Positions 23,696 to 32,757 of a stretch of DNA of 64,000 bases are shown here, piece by piece; the first letter of the stretch is position 1; every line of letters begins with the position of its first letter. Made by a program: the position numbers and the translations under genes. This stretch comes from GCA-2709075 sp038146865 (GTDB lineage: Bacteria > Pseudomonadota > Alphaproteobacteria > MPNO01 > UBA2964): assembly GCA_038146865.1 (NCBI GenBank), contig JAYQSL010000001.1:1-64000 (forward strand). Reading direction: 5' to 3'. The notes beneath the pieces were generated by a model that was given only the letters and a program-made list of their open reading frames with translations, did no database searches and had not been told where the DNA came from.

Positions 23696-24919
23696 ATGGA
23701 AGGCAGTTCGCAAACTAAATTTAATGTTTCAGGTGTTTTACTTGATCGCCCATTTAAAATTCGAAGGCTCGGGCATTTCGGTTTCAACGTTGATGATGTT
23801 GAGACTTGTCTTAAATTCTATGGTGACCTTCTTGGCTTTAGTATCTCTGATCCTATTGACTTTGGTGCAAGGATTAAAGACGAAAAGACTCGCGAAACGC
23901 TGGGTCCAGGCATCGGCTATTTCATGCGTCATGGATCAGACCATCATTCTTTTGTCCTTTTCCCAAAGCGAGTTCTTGATGAATTGGGTGGTCGATCGGG
24001 GCGGAAAGATGTCACGATTAATCAAATTACGTGGCAAGTTGGCAGTTTGCGAGAGGTGACAGGGGCCGAAACATGGCTGCGAGGACTAGAGAATCCGATC
24101 CGGCGTTCTGGTCGTGATACGCCTGGCTCGAACTGGCACGTTTATCCTTTTGATCCGGACGAAAACATTAATGAGCTTTATTACGGGATTGAACAAATTG
24201 GTTGGGACGGGCACTCGAAGCCTGCCGTATTTCGGAAAAGGGGGTTCCAACAGACACCAGACCTACCCCAGATCTCCGAATATGATGAAGTTCAAGCAGC
24301 CTTATCAGAAGGGGCCGATCTGCAGACTGGCACCCGACATACATGGAATATTGAGGCTAAATATGATGTTGGAGGTATCCTTTTACCCCGACCCTTTAAA
24401 GTGGTCAGGATAGGTCCAGTGCGGCTGTTTGTTGATGATCTTGACTCCTCAGTTCAGTTTTACCGTGATCGGTTGGGCATGAAAATTACCGAGAGAATCA
24501 CCTGGAACGGGCATGATTGTGTTTTTTTGCGCGTGAACACAGAGCATCACTCCATGGCACTTTACCCAAAGAAGCTAAGATCCGAACTCGGTCTAAGCGA
24601 TCATACCGCATGCATGTCTTTCGGATTGCAGCTGGGAGGCTATGATCAACTTAGGGACGGGATTAAGTTTCTTGAGGAGAATGATGTCCAAATAAGATAT
24701 TTACCCCCAGAACTATTTCCAGGAACCGATTACAGCGCCTTTGCTCTAGATCCCGATGGCCATGCGATTCAGCTTTATTATTATATGGAACAAATAGGTT
24801 GGGATGGAAAACCACGAGCGGCCGAGGTTTTTTCAAAGGATCCTGAAGATTGGCCAGAGGCAGTTGAGGCGCGCACAGATAGCTTCAGCGGAGAGCCATA
24901 TTTGGGGCCACTCGGTTAA
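23696..24919 (+). CDS. Two-domain VOC (glyoxalase/extradiol dioxygenase-like) protein
   Basis: 407 residues, two tandem VOC modules, each preceded by 'VLLDRPFKIRRLG' or 'ILLPRPFKVVRIG' and ending '...MEQIGWDG', which shows an internal duplication. Module 1 keeps a likely metal triad: His in 'LGHFGF', His in 'SDHHSF', Glu in 'INELYY'. In module 2 the first His and the Glu are replaced ('IGPVRLF', 'AIQLYY'). This matches extradiol-dioxygenase-type architecture, but with the metal site in the N-terminal module, so the enzyme class is uncertain. Not in an obvious operon. Confidence 0.85.
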   Translation: MEGSSQTKFNVSGVLLDRPFKIRRLGHFGFNVDDVETCLKFYGDLLGFSISDPIDFGARIKDEKTRETLGPGIGYFMRHGSDHHSFVLFPKRVLDELGGRSGRKDVTINQITWQVGSLREVTGAETWLRGLENPIRRSGRDTPGSNWHVYPFDPDENINELYYGIEQIGWDGHSKPAVFRKRGFQQTPDLPQISEYDEVQAALSEGADLQTGTRHTWNIEAKYDVGGILLPRPFKVVRIGPVRLFVDDLDSSVQFYRDRLGMKITERITWNGHDCVFLRVNTEHHSMALYPKKLRSELGLSDHTACMSFGLQLGGYDQLRDGIKFLEENDVQIRYLPPELFPGTDYSAFALDPDGHAIQLYYYMEQIGWDGKPRAAEVFSKDPEDWPEAVEARTDSFSGEPYLGPLG

Positions 24920-25115
24920 AAAGAAGCAAGTTAGCCAAGGGGCTAGCCAATCCGATTATCTAGTCGGCTTAGATAATTATCACTAATTGAAGTTTCTAGA
25001 ACCCAATCACAGGAGAGGTAAGAACTGGATTTTAGTGACCCTTCAGGCGTCATAGAGATGATGCCGGCCCTCACGATCGATGACGGGGATCATCTAGATG
25101 ACATTAATAGCTCCG

Positions 25116-25565
25116 CTAGTGACAGGCTTTACCGAGAGCTTTTAGACGCCAATAATTGTAAGGTAGAGGCGTAATAAAACCGGCGGCAAGCATAAATGGT
25201 ATCACCCACCAGGTAAGCATCGCGCCGCCAGTGAGTGCTACATCTGTAATATTCATTGCTAATTCCATCGATACCATAGACACCAATGACATCCCTATTG
25301 CCGTCTTAAAAGCAGCGCCAACTGCCATCTGTCTTATTAAAACTATTGTCTCCAACGCTATCGAAGTGAGTATTCCGTTGAGCATAGCTAATGACATTAT
25401 GGTGAAAACCGACCAGTCGGGACCCCAGTGTTGAAAATATGCAATCGTACCAAAATCTCCTATTGAACAACCGATGAGGCACCACATCGTATTATAGCTA
25501 GACTTTTTCCAAGTGTGGCGGCATCTCCAATCTATCTGCAGCCTGCTTTTTAGCGCTATTGCCAT
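25116..25565 (-). CDS. DUF4396 membrane protein
   Basis: 149 residues from ATG 25565 (a start at 25580 adds five). Three to four hydrophobic helices with conserved polar residues, including 'WKKSSYNTMWCLIGCSIGDFGTI', 'SMELAMNITDVALTGGA' and the ending 'PLPYNYWRLKALGKACH'. This matches DUF4396, small membrane proteins of unknown function, often with Cys/His that might bind a metal. Solitary gene between the VOC gene and the SDR gene; the last few codons overlap a weak unsupported frame on the other strand. Confidence 0.8.
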   Translation of the reverse strand: MAIALKSRLQIDWRCRHTWKKSSYNTMWCLIGCSIGDFGTIAYFQHWGPDWSVFTIMSLAMLNGILTSIALETIVLIRQMAVGAAFKTAIGMSLVSMVSMELAMNITDVALTGGAMLTWWVIPFMLAAGFITPLPYNYWRLKALGKACH

Positions 25566-25711
25566 CGCCTGGCTCCTCAATAATCGCTTTCTGAAATTTT
25601 TTGGTTTTCAGATGTCCGAATACCAAGACTATTTGAACTCGGAAACATTGAAAGAACAATTATCTTTTTTATTTATTCAACATAATTGCAAATTGGTATT
25701 CGAAAAACTTA

Positions 25712-26503
25712 TTACAAATTTAAAGGTATTCGGCCCCCGTCACCTCTAATCACTGAACCGGTAATGTAGCTTGACTGATGGCTACATAAGAGCAAGGCGA
25801 TATTTGCCATTTCCTCTACCCTTCCATCCCGACCCATAGGGGCCTCCTCGATCATTTTTTTCTTTATTTCCTCAGGGGTAACACCCGCACGCCTTGCACG
25901 CGATATATCACCTTCTCGGACCCTTTCAGTCTCAACTCGCCCAGGGACAAGGCAGTTCACAGTAATCCCATCTTTTGCGACCTCATTGGCCAGGGCTTTG
26001 GACCAGCCAACGAGTGCAAGACGCAGAGAGGTAGAAAGCACATTTGCTGTGGCAGCCATATATATATTCGATGAAGTCATCGACAAAACGCGACCCCAAC
26101 CGGCTGTTTTCATGCCCGGTAGAGCCGCTGTCGTAGCTTTGATTGCCGCGAGGACAATAATTTCAAACCACTCTCGCCAAATACTGTCTTCCGCTTCGGA
26201 AGGAAGCAATCGGGGTGGACCCCCACAATTATTAAACTGGATATCTATCCCCCCAAATTTTTCTTGTGAGAAATTTATTAAATCGTCCAGTTCTCCCTCC
26301 TTGGCCAAATCGCATGCGAACCAATGCACACGGGTGCCAAACGTCTCCGAGATTAACCTCGCTTCCTGCTTTAAAATATCTGATCTTCGCGCAGTCAATA
26401 TTATGTCCGCGCCCTCCGAGGCTAGGGCCCGTGCCACTCCATTGCCCATTCCGGCACTTGATCCCAGAACAAGTGCACGCTTTCCCCGTAATCCAATATC
26501 CAT
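25712..26503 (-). CDS. SDR-family protein lacking the YxxxK motif
   Basis: 263 residues with a clear NAD(P)-binding Rossmann fold: 'ALVLGSSAGMGNGVARAL' (glycine motif), the Asp in 'ACDLAKE', 'FNNCGGP' and the C-terminal 'VPGRVETERVR...GDGG'. The catalytic Ser (144/145 in 'SMTSSN') is kept, but the Tyr-x3-Lys pair is replaced by Leu-x3-Leu (156-160, 'NVLSTSLRLAL'). This is a known atypical SDR group whose reaction is unclear. The gene is the most downstream of a minus-strand group with the ThDP decarboxylase subunits, separated from them by about 125 bases. Confidence 0.9.
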   Translation of the reverse strand: MDIGLRGKRALVLGSSAGMGNGVARALASEGADIILTARRSDILKQEARLISETFGTRVHWFACDLAKEGELDDLINFSQEKFGGIDIQFNNCGGPPRLLPSEAEDSIWREWFEIIVLAAIKATTAALPGMKTAGWGRVLSMTSSNIYMAATANVLSTSLRLALVGWSKALANEVAKDGITVNCLVPGRVETERVREGDISRARRAGVTPEEIKKKMIEEAPMGRDGRVEEMANIALLLCSHQSSYITGSVIRGDGGRIPLNL

Positions 26504-26628
26504 TTCATTCTTCTCTTTTAGTTAAAAATCCAGAAGCACTCATGGCGCGCCTAGGATGTTCGATGAAAAATTCATTCAGCATTAAAATAGTTGAAGCAGA
26601 CGCTACTTTTTTGGGAATGTTTAAACTT

Positions 26629-27216
26629 CTATCCTTGGCCCCGCGGAATTCTTCTTACGGCTTCAGAAAATCGAGCCCGTATCTCTGGGCCATGCATGAG
26701 TTTATAATCCTTAGGGTAATTTTCGCCTTTCTCTACTTTTGACCAGACAAAAACCGGGCCCGTTGCCTGAAGAACACTCCCAATCTGCTGCTCAAAGTTG
26801 GGCAAACTGTCGAACTCGAAAACAGATTTGTAGCCGGCTGCTCGAGCCAAACCAGCATAATCGGTTTTACCACGACCGGGCGTGGAATGAGGACCATTCG
26901 CTTCATAAAGGCCATTGTCTGCAACAAAATGTACTAAGTTTTTTGGCGCCGAATCAGCAATAGTGACTAATGAACCAAGGTTCATGAGCAAGCTACCATC
27001 GCCGTCAAGACAAATAATTCTTTGATCCGGCCAACCCAATGCAAAGCCCAGAGCATGAGAAGAAGTCATACCCATTGCACCTGAGGAAATATAATTCAGT
27101 GGACTTTGTCTAATCGAGATCCAATCAAAAGCCGAACTATAAGCTGCAACGACGATCTGTTCGTTATCCACGTGGTTTGCAAGGCACCTTAACATTTCGT
27201 CACGCTTCATCACCAT
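26629..27216 (-). CDS. ThDP-dependent decarboxylase, beta (ThDP-binding) subunit
   Basis: 195 residues resembling the beta subunit of sulfopyruvate decarboxylase (ComE) or the C-terminal domain of phosphonopyruvate decarboxylase. The ThDP/Mg motif runs from 'CLDGDGSLLMN' (GDG) onward through 'ADNGLYEANGPH', and 'SSGAMGMTSSHALGFALG' opens the domain. The alpha subunit gene lies directly upstream with no gap. Such two-gene enzymes decarboxylate sulfopyruvate or similar 3-substituted 2-oxo acids to the aldehyde. The exact substrate is inferred only from family. Confidence 0.87.
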   Translation of the reverse strand: MVMKRDEMLRCLANHVDNEQIVVAAYSSAFDWISIRQSPLNYISSGAMGMTSSHALGFALGWPDQRIICLDGDGSLLMNLGSLVTIADSAPKNLVHFVADNGLYEANGPHSTPGRGKTDYAGLARAAGYKSVFEFDSLPNFEQQIGSVLQATGPVFVWSKVEKGENYPKDYKLMHGPEIRARFSEAVRRIPRGQG

Positions 27217-27726
27217 TTAGATAGGGCTCCTGCCTATTAAAAAAGTAACCGGGGTTGAATTTTTGTAAGCCTCTTCTATCGCAGGTACAATCTTTTTGAC
27301 ATCGTGATTGGACTCGATGAGAACATATTTCATCTCCATTGCCTCAAGGATTGGCTCCACAATCCGGATCCCATAATTATCGGACTCTTTGGGTGGCACT
27401 CCAGCCTTTTTTCCTAGTAGACCGACCATCATGCAGATAGGCATAGAATATTCCATCGCGATTGCTCTTACCGCATTCAGACTATCGAGCAGACCCGTAT
27501 ATTGGAAAAGGCACAAGGACCGGGTACCTGAGTAAGATAACCCCGCGCTAATCCCTATTGTCTCATCTTCTTTTGATACACGCACATGCCTAAAACTATG
27601 GTCCGCAGCAACTCGACGCAAAATTCCCTTTTCAGTAGTTCGATCAGGAACCGACAAAATATGGGATACGCCTGCCTCTCTGATCGCGTTAAGGATTTTC
27701 TCACCCGAAAGCTCTTCCTCAGACAT
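27217..27726 (-). CDS. ThDP-dependent decarboxylase, alpha (pyrimidine-binding) subunit
   Basis: 169 residues from ATG 27726, with GAGG seven bases upstream. It resembles ComD and the N-terminal domain of phosphonopyruvate decarboxylase: 'ILNAIREAGVSHILSVPDR' and 'RVSKEDETIGISAGLSYSGTRSLCLFQYTGL', where the Glu after 'KED' is the residue that activates ThDP. The stop codon ends exactly where the beta subunit begins (27217/27216), which supports a heteromeric enzyme. Confidence 0.87.
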   Translation of the reverse strand: MSEEELSGEKILNAIREAGVSHILSVPDRTTEKGILRRVAADHSFRHVRVSKEDETIGISAGLSYSGTRSLCLFQYTGLLDSLNAVRAIAMEYSMPICMMVGLLGKKAGVPPKESDNYGIRIVEPILEAMEMKYVLIESNHDVKKIVPAIEEAYKNSTPVTFLIGRSPI

Positions 27727-27844
27727 CGTCACCCTCAAAGATAATCACTGGAGGAGTCTGAACGCATACGCCGTTTTTGCAAAGGGGAATACTTGCCGCT
27801 TACAGATTGAAAGCCTAGGGTTTAATCTAACAAGGAGTTTTAAA

Positions 27845-28384
27845 ATGCCTGAATTTAAATCGGAAGTGCTTAAAAATCAGACCACCGTAAAACATTTAGA
27901 CCTCGCCCCGGCGCAGGCGGTTAAACCATCTGGGACGCTTCATTTCACTATAAGTGTAGCTGACGTTGATGAAGCGGTGGAGTTTTATACCTCTGTGGTT
28001 GGCGCGACTTTTTGGAGACGAGCGACATACTCCGCTTTCATGTCGGTAGGAGATGACTTTTTTGTATTATCCGATATCGGCTATCATAGAAGACCAAATG
28101 ATCCAGGCCATTGCCTTATACACAATGCCTTTATTGTTCAGGGAGAAAGTTTTGACCAAGCAGTAAATTTTGTGGAGTCAAAAGGGATTGAATTTGTCCG
28201 CTATGAAACTGCAGGTCACTCCTCCTTTGCTGGACGACATGCCTATTTTCAAGACCCCTGGGGCAATGGAATTGAGTTAATAGATCTGCAAGATATAGGC
28301 AAAAATATTCAGCCACCACACCCCGATTTCGATAAAAATCGCAGACGATTTAACTATTTTGGCAAAAATCAGTTCGAGGATTAG
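27845..28384 (+). CDS. VOC-family (glyoxalase-like) protein
   Basis: 179 residues, a single VOC domain: 'LHFTISVADVDEAVEFYTSVVG', the metal-type His in 'LHFTIS', then 'HCLIHNAFIVQG' and 'AYFQDPWGNGIELID' with the C-terminal Glu. The C-terminus is a charged tail ('HPDFDKNRRRFNYFGKN'). Family members are lyases, isomerases, or ring-cleavage enzymes; the fold alone does not decide. It is the first gene of a plus-strand run that continues with a TauD-type dioxygenase only 14 bases later. Confidence 0.85.
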   Translation: MPEFKSEVLKNQTTVKHLDLAPAQAVKPSGTLHFTISVADVDEAVEFYTSVVGATFWRRATYSAFMSVGDDFFVLSDIGYHRRPNDPGHCLIHNAFIVQGESFDQAVNFVESKGIEFVRYETAGHSSFAGRHAYFQDPWGNGIELIDLQDIGKNIQPPHPDFDKNRRRFNYFGKNQFED

Positions 28385-28398
28385 TTTCGGAGCAGACC

Positions 28399-29274
28399 AT
28401 GAAAGAATTAATAATTAAACCGCTCTCTAATGCAATTGGGGCAGAAATTATTGGAGTTGATTTAAGCCTACCGCAAGATCCAGATACTATGCGAACCATC
28501 AATCAAGCATGGCTCGACCATCAGGTTATATTATTTCGTGATCAAAATATATCACTAGAAGACCAGAGAAGATTTGCTGAGTGGTTCGGAGAATTAGGAA
28601 ATCGACGCCGCGGTGCCCGCAAAGATCGTCCCACTGAGGAAGAGGAACAAGGCCCTAATGTTATGCTTGTCACGAACGTTCGCGACAAAGAAGGTAACCC
28701 CATTGGATCCTTGCCAGATGGCGAGATGATGTTTCATTCGGATACGCCGTATTTTGAACATCCAGATAAGGCCACAATTCTTTACGCTTTAGAAATCCCC
28801 TCTTGGGGCGGTCATACAAAATTTTCCAACAGTTACAAAGCCGCTGAAACTCTTCCAAAAGAGATAAAGGACAAAATTAAAGGAAGAATAGGCCTCCAAG
28901 CTTACGCATATGGAACCGTGACAAAACAAGCCGCAGACCGATATGACAAAGGAGAGTTCCCTTTCTGGAAACATCCCATACTTCGCAAGAATCCGGACAC
29001 AGGGCGAACGGCACTTTTTGTCAGCGAGCTAATGACTGAAGAGATTATAGGTTTGCCGGCAGACGAAAGTGCTGAGCTTCTAGAATTTCTATTCCAGCAT
29101 CAAAGGAAACCCGAGTTTGTTTATGAGCATGTTTGGCGGGTTGGGGACTTACTTATGTGGGATAATCGATGTTCAGTGCATGCTAGAACTGATTTCCCCT
29201 CTGATGAACGGCGCATGCTCAGACGGCTAACAATCCAGGATTTCACGGGGGTCCAAGCCGGCGACCTACAGTAA
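28399..29274 (+). CDS. TauD/TfdA-type Fe(II)/2-oxoglutarate dioxygenase
   Basis: 291 residues. Iron ligands: His113 and Asp115 in 'MFHSDTPY', and the distal His in 'WDNRCSVHAR'; the 2-oxoglutarate-binding Arg is in 'RRMLRRLTI'. Relatives hydroxylate taurine, aryloxyalkanoates and other carboxylates or sulfonates, often as a first catabolic step. It directly follows the VOC gene and precedes an EamA transporter. Near the sulfopyruvate-decarboxylase-like pair, this favours an organosulfonate or similar substrate, as inference. Confidence 0.9.
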   Translation: MKELIIKPLSNAIGAEIIGVDLSLPQDPDTMRTINQAWLDHQVILFRDQNISLEDQRRFAEWFGELGNRRRGARKDRPTEEEEQGPNVMLVTNVRDKEGNPIGSLPDGEMMFHSDTPYFEHPDKATILYALEIPSWGGHTKFSNSYKAAETLPKEIKDKIKGRIGLQAYAYGTVTKQAADRYDKGEFPFWKHPILRKNPDTGRTALFVSELMTEEIIGLPADESAELLEFLFQHQRKPEFVYEHVWRVGDLLMWDNRCSVHARTDFPSDERRMLRRLTIQDFTGVQAGDLQ

Positions 29275-29355
29275 TTTTAATAAAGTCTTTTCCTAAATAA
29301 TTTGAGAGAGCTCAGGAGCCTTTGCATGGGACCCTGACCCGAGTAATTTGTTTCG

Positions 29356-30267
29356 ATGGGGTCCGAAATAAAATCAAGTACTTTCAGTGGCTATGTTCTC
29401 TTAGTTCTGGCTGTCATTTGCTGGGCGGGAAATGCTATTATCGGCCGCGCTGCCGCCGATCAGGACATACCGCCCTTAGCAATGAATTTTTGGCGTTGGG
29501 TTATGGCCCTTGCTTTTTTTATTCCCTTCTTTGGAAAACAAACATTAAATCTTTGGCCAGAAATTAGATCTAACATAAAATTTATTTTAGGCTTTGGATT
29601 GGTTTCCGTCGTCTCTTTTAACAGCACGTTTTACATAGCTCTCCAAAAGACCACGGCCCTTCAAGCAAGCTTGATACAATCAATATTACCGGTTCTAGTA
29701 CTCTTGTTAGGTCTAATCATTCTAAAAACCCCTATAACGACCCGTCAGTGGTTAGGAGTAATCTTCTCAATATTGGGGGCATTTGTAATTGTTTTAAGGG
29801 GCGACCTCTCTGTATTGCAAACCCTCCAAATCAGGGAAGGGGATTGGTGGGCTTTGCTCGCCGTTTTCTTGTGGTCGATACAGGCATTTATTATACGGTG
29901 GAAACCCCAAACAATACCCATCATGCCGTTTATGACTGTTCTGAGCCTCGTCGGAGTATGCATCATGGCTCCCCTTTACGCTTGGGAGAGCGTTACTTAT
30001 AAACCGATGCCCTTCAATGAGATAAGCATCTCGATGATCGTCTATGTCGGCATAATTGCATCTGTTGGGGGCACTACTATGTGGAATGAAGGGACATGGC
30101 GAGTAGGCGGGGCACAGGCTGGTTATTTTGGAAATTTATACCCTGTGTTCGCCGGTGCGCTGGCAATTTTTATACTTGGTGAAAAACCAGAATGGTATCA
30201 TGGCGCTGGCGCAATTCTTGTTATAGCGGGTATATGGCTAGCAATCTTCGAGAGAGAACCAAAATAG
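29356..30267 (+). CDS. EamA/DMT-family transporter
   Basis: 303 residues in about ten hydrophobic helices, forming two EamA repeats (about 10-145 and 158-300). Typical elements: 'AVICWAGNAIIGRAA' at the start and 'GAQAGYFGNLYPVFAGALAIFILGE' in helix 9. Drug/metabolite-transporter family, usually exporting amino acids or small metabolites. It sits within the plus-strand run between the dioxygenase and the aldolase, so may export a pathway intermediate. Confidence 0.88.
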   Translation: MGSEIKSSTFSGYVLLVLAVICWAGNAIIGRAAADQDIPPLAMNFWRWVMALAFFIPFFGKQTLNLWPEIRSNIKFILGFGLVSVVSFNSTFYIALQKTTALQASLIQSILPVLVLLLGLIILKTPITTRQWLGVIFSILGAFVIVLRGDLSVLQTLQIREGDWWALLAVFLWSIQAFIIRWKPQTIPIMPFMTVLSLVGVCIMAPLYAWESVTYKPMPFNEISISMIVYVGIIASVGGTTMWNEGTWRVGGAQAGYFGNLYPVFAGALAIFILGEKPEWYHGAGAILVIAGIWLAIFEREPK

Positions 30268-30389
30268 AAAACAAGAAAAGAAATTCACATATTTGAAACG
30301 GGGCAAAACCTTGATGGTTGAAACATTTTCTTATTTTAGGAAAAAAACTGTTTGGCTCTATGTCGAATTTATCAAGAATGGAGAGATTG

Positions 30390-31085
30390 ATGACCGAAAA
30401 TGACAGAAAAAAAGCGGAGTTGCTGAGTACCGCCTGGAGATTCTTCAATTCTCGCAACATGGTTGATGGTTTTGGACATATCAGTGCCCGCATGGATGAT
30501 CCAAACCAGATTCTTATTACTCCTCACAGCACACCCTCCAAGTGCTCACCGGAAGATTTTGTGGTAGTCGACCTAGATGGCAACCAAATAGGATCTGACG
30601 TCAGGCTCCCGGGTGAGTTGCCCATCCATACCGAGATTTTTAAAGCAAGGCCTGATGTAGGGGCTATCGCCCATTTCCACTGCCATCATGCTACCAGTTT
30701 TTCCATGTCCGAACACGATCTCGCCCCGACTTATTTTTTAGCATCAATTTTTTATGACGGGATCCCGGTGCACCCCGATCCAAACTTGGTTAGTGACAAA
30801 GCGAGGGGAGAAGCCCTGGTAAAGACTCTTGGTCAAAATCGGGCGGCTCTCATGCGTGCCCACGGATTTGTTATGACAGGCGCAGATATTTATGAGATGA
30901 CAGCCGGAGTTTTCATTATCGAAGATAACGCCAAAAGAACCCAAATCGCGGCATCTATGGGGAAATATGACATAATGGGGGCGGAAGAAATGGAACAAAT
31001 TGGTAAAGAAATTTTAGATCACAAAAACCCGATAATGAGAATCTGGACCCTTTGTGCTGAGGAGGCGAAAGCTTACGGTTCATAA
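30390..31085 (+). CDS. Class II aldolase/adducin-family enzyme
   Basis: 231 residues from ATG 30390 (GGAGAG upstream; in-frame starts at 30360 and 30378 exist). Zinc site: the 'HFHCHH' histidines and a third His in 'MRAHGFV'; the catalytic Glu is in 'GELPIHTEI'. The overall pattern 'ARMDDPNQILITPHS...SPEDFVVVD' is of the fuculose-phosphate aldolase/RhaD type but more like the broader class II aldolase group of unknown substrate. Part of the plus-strand catabolic run. Confidence 0.88.
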   Translation: MTENDRKKAELLSTAWRFFNSRNMVDGFGHISARMDDPNQILITPHSTPSKCSPEDFVVVDLDGNQIGSDVRLPGELPIHTEIFKARPDVGAIAHFHCHHATSFSMSEHDLAPTYFLASIFYDGIPVHPDPNLVSDKARGEALVKTLGQNRAALMRAHGFVMTGADIYEMTAGVFIIEDNAKRTQIAASMGKYDIMGAEEMEQIGKEILDHKNPIMRIWTLCAEEAKAYGS

Positions 31086-31142
31086 ATTACTCAAAAATTA
31101 AGATAAAATTTTAGAGATACATATTTAGAGAGAATAAAAATT

Positions 31143-32075
31143 ATGCAAGTTAGAGTGGCTTTACCCGACCTGGTCTCAAACTCATATTTTCCCGCAATCG
31201 CTGCGGTTGAACTAGGTTTCTTTAAAGAGGAAGGGTTAGATGCGGTTCATGAGCTCATTTTTCCTGTTCCTGATTGTTTCAAAGCTCTAAGGGATGGAAA
31301 AACCGAATTTGTTGCCGGGTCAGCGCATGCGCCACTATGGGCATTTCCCCGCTGGAAAGGTGCAAAACTTCTTTGCTCACTCAGTCAGGGTATGTATTGG
31401 TTTTTAGTAGTCGGAAAAGATAGTCCTATACAAAGGGGCGACATTAACGGCTTAAAAGGGCTCAAAATTGGCGCTGCCCCCGGTGTGGATATCGGATTGA
31501 GGCAACTTTTTGCGGCGGCTGGCATTGACCCTCAAAAGGAGGAAATAGAAATCGGCCTGCCACCTGGCGGAGTTCCGAAGGGAACCAGCTTTGGTGTTGC
31601 CGCTGCAGAATGGTTGCGTGAAGGCATTATCGATGGTTTTTGGGCAAACGGTATGGGTACAGAGGTGGCAGTAACCGACGGAATCGCCAAGATCATTTTA
31701 GATGTGCGAAGAGGAGATGGTCCTGCCGATGGCTTCAGATTCACACAACCAGCATTAGTAGCTAGTGAGAAACTCGTCGTCGAACAACCTGAGGTTGCGC
31801 AGGCGGCGGTTCGAGCAATTGTAAAAACACAGAAAGCTCTGAGCGAAGACAGTGAACTTGCTACCCAGGTCGGAAGAAAAATCTTTCCTGATAAAGAGGC
31901 TGGGCTAATCGCAACTCTGATCGAAAGGGATCTACCCTATTACGATCCCCATATTCCCCAAGAGCTTATAGACGGCATGAATAGCTTTGCCTCTCGAGCG
32001 GGTCTTCTCGAGGGTGATCCGGTTCCATACGAGGAAATTGTTGCAACAGAATGTAAAAGCTTGTGGAGAATTTGA
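31143..32075 (+). CDS. NMT1/THI5-like substrate-binding protein, no signal peptide
   Basis: 310 residues of the SsuA/THI5 periplasmic-binding fold: 'VELGFFKEEGLDAV', 'GKTEFVAGSAHAPLWAFPRWKGAKLLCSL' and 'GLKGLKIGAAPGVDIGLRQLFAAAGIDP'. Unlike transport binding proteins it begins directly 'MQVRVALPDLVSNSYFPAIAA' with no leader, so it should stay in the cytoplasm unless a start is missed. THI5-type enzymes act in the cytosol. No ABC permease or ATPase genes are adjacent. It ends exactly where the convergent GST gene ends. Confidence 0.85.
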   Translation: MQVRVALPDLVSNSYFPAIAAVELGFFKEEGLDAVHELIFPVPDCFKALRDGKTEFVAGSAHAPLWAFPRWKGAKLLCSLSQGMYWFLVVGKDSPIQRGDINGLKGLKIGAAPGVDIGLRQLFAAAGIDPQKEEIEIGLPPGGVPKGTSFGVAAAEWLREGIIDGFWANGMGTEVAVTDGIAKIILDVRRGDGPADGFRFTQPALVASEKLVVEQPEVAQAAVRAIVKTQKALSEDSELATQVGRKIFPDKEAGLIATLIERDLPYYDPHIPQELIDGMNSFASRAGLLEGDPVPYEEIVATECKSLWRI

Positions 32076-32699
32076 TTAAGAAAGCGGTCTCATAATATAT
32101 TTCTGATATGCAGGGCGTTCGGATAACCTGTCATACCACGCACGCAAATTTTTTAAATCTGGTCTATTTATTGGGATATTGAACCATCGGTAAGCACCGA
32201 TACCCACAGAAATATCTCCAAAACTAAATTGATCGCCAGCGACATAGTTTCGACACTCGAGTGCTCGATCTAAAATTGAAATAGTATGGTTTAGCCTTTC
32301 AATCCCAAGGGCTAAGCTTTGATTATCTCTTTGCTCTGGACTTGTCCTAATCAAGGCATCATACACAGGCTTGAGAGCTGGTCCTAACGTCCCCAAATGC
32401 CAATCCATCCATTTATCACCTTGCGCCCTGATAATTGGGTTGTCAGGCCACAAGGTGCCCTTTCCATAACGCGAAGCTAGGTAGCGCGCACAGGCGGCGG
32501 ACTCCCAGATTACCAAGTCACCCTCAACAAGCGTTGGAACACGCCCATTTGGGTTAAGTGCCAGATAATCTGGATCGTCAAGACCGCCAAAAGGTCCACC
32601 TTTTTCGATAAATTTAAACTTTAGGCCAAGCTCTCCACAAACCCACAAAGGCTTTTGGACGTTGGAAGATGCAGGGAAACCATAAATCGTTATCGTCAT
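32076..32699 (-). CDS. Glutathione S-transferase family protein
   Basis: 207 residues. N-terminal thioredoxin-like domain with 'GFPASSNVQKPLW' (probable catalytic Ser), cis-Pro in 'NPNGRVPTL' and the Glu-Ser pair in 'IWESAACARYLA' that binds glutathione. All-helical C-terminal domain from about 87 with 'FSFGDISVGIGAYRW'. Catalyses conjugation or reductive removal using glutathione; the substrate is unknown. Convergent with the binding-protein gene with no gap. Confidence 0.9.
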   Translation of the reverse strand: MTITIYGFPASSNVQKPLWVCGELGLKFKFIEKGGPFGGLDDPDYLALNPNGRVPTLVEGDLVIWESAACARYLASRYGKGTLWPDNPIIRAQGDKWMDWHLGTLGPALKPVYDALIRTSPEQRDNQSLALGIERLNHTISILDRALECRNYVAGDQFSFGDISVGIGAYRWFNIPINRPDLKNLRAWYDRLSERPAYQKYIMRPLS

Positions 32700-32757
32700 T
32701 AGTCTCCTCCTTTTTTATGTTGCCCGCCTATTTTGGATAAAATTAGGAAAGATTTCC

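Noticed and set aside
25025..25174. Plus-strand 49-codon acidic frame with an AGGAGAGG upstream
   Set aside because: It would start with CTG, overlaps the 3' end of the DUF4396 gene, and has no recognised similarity.
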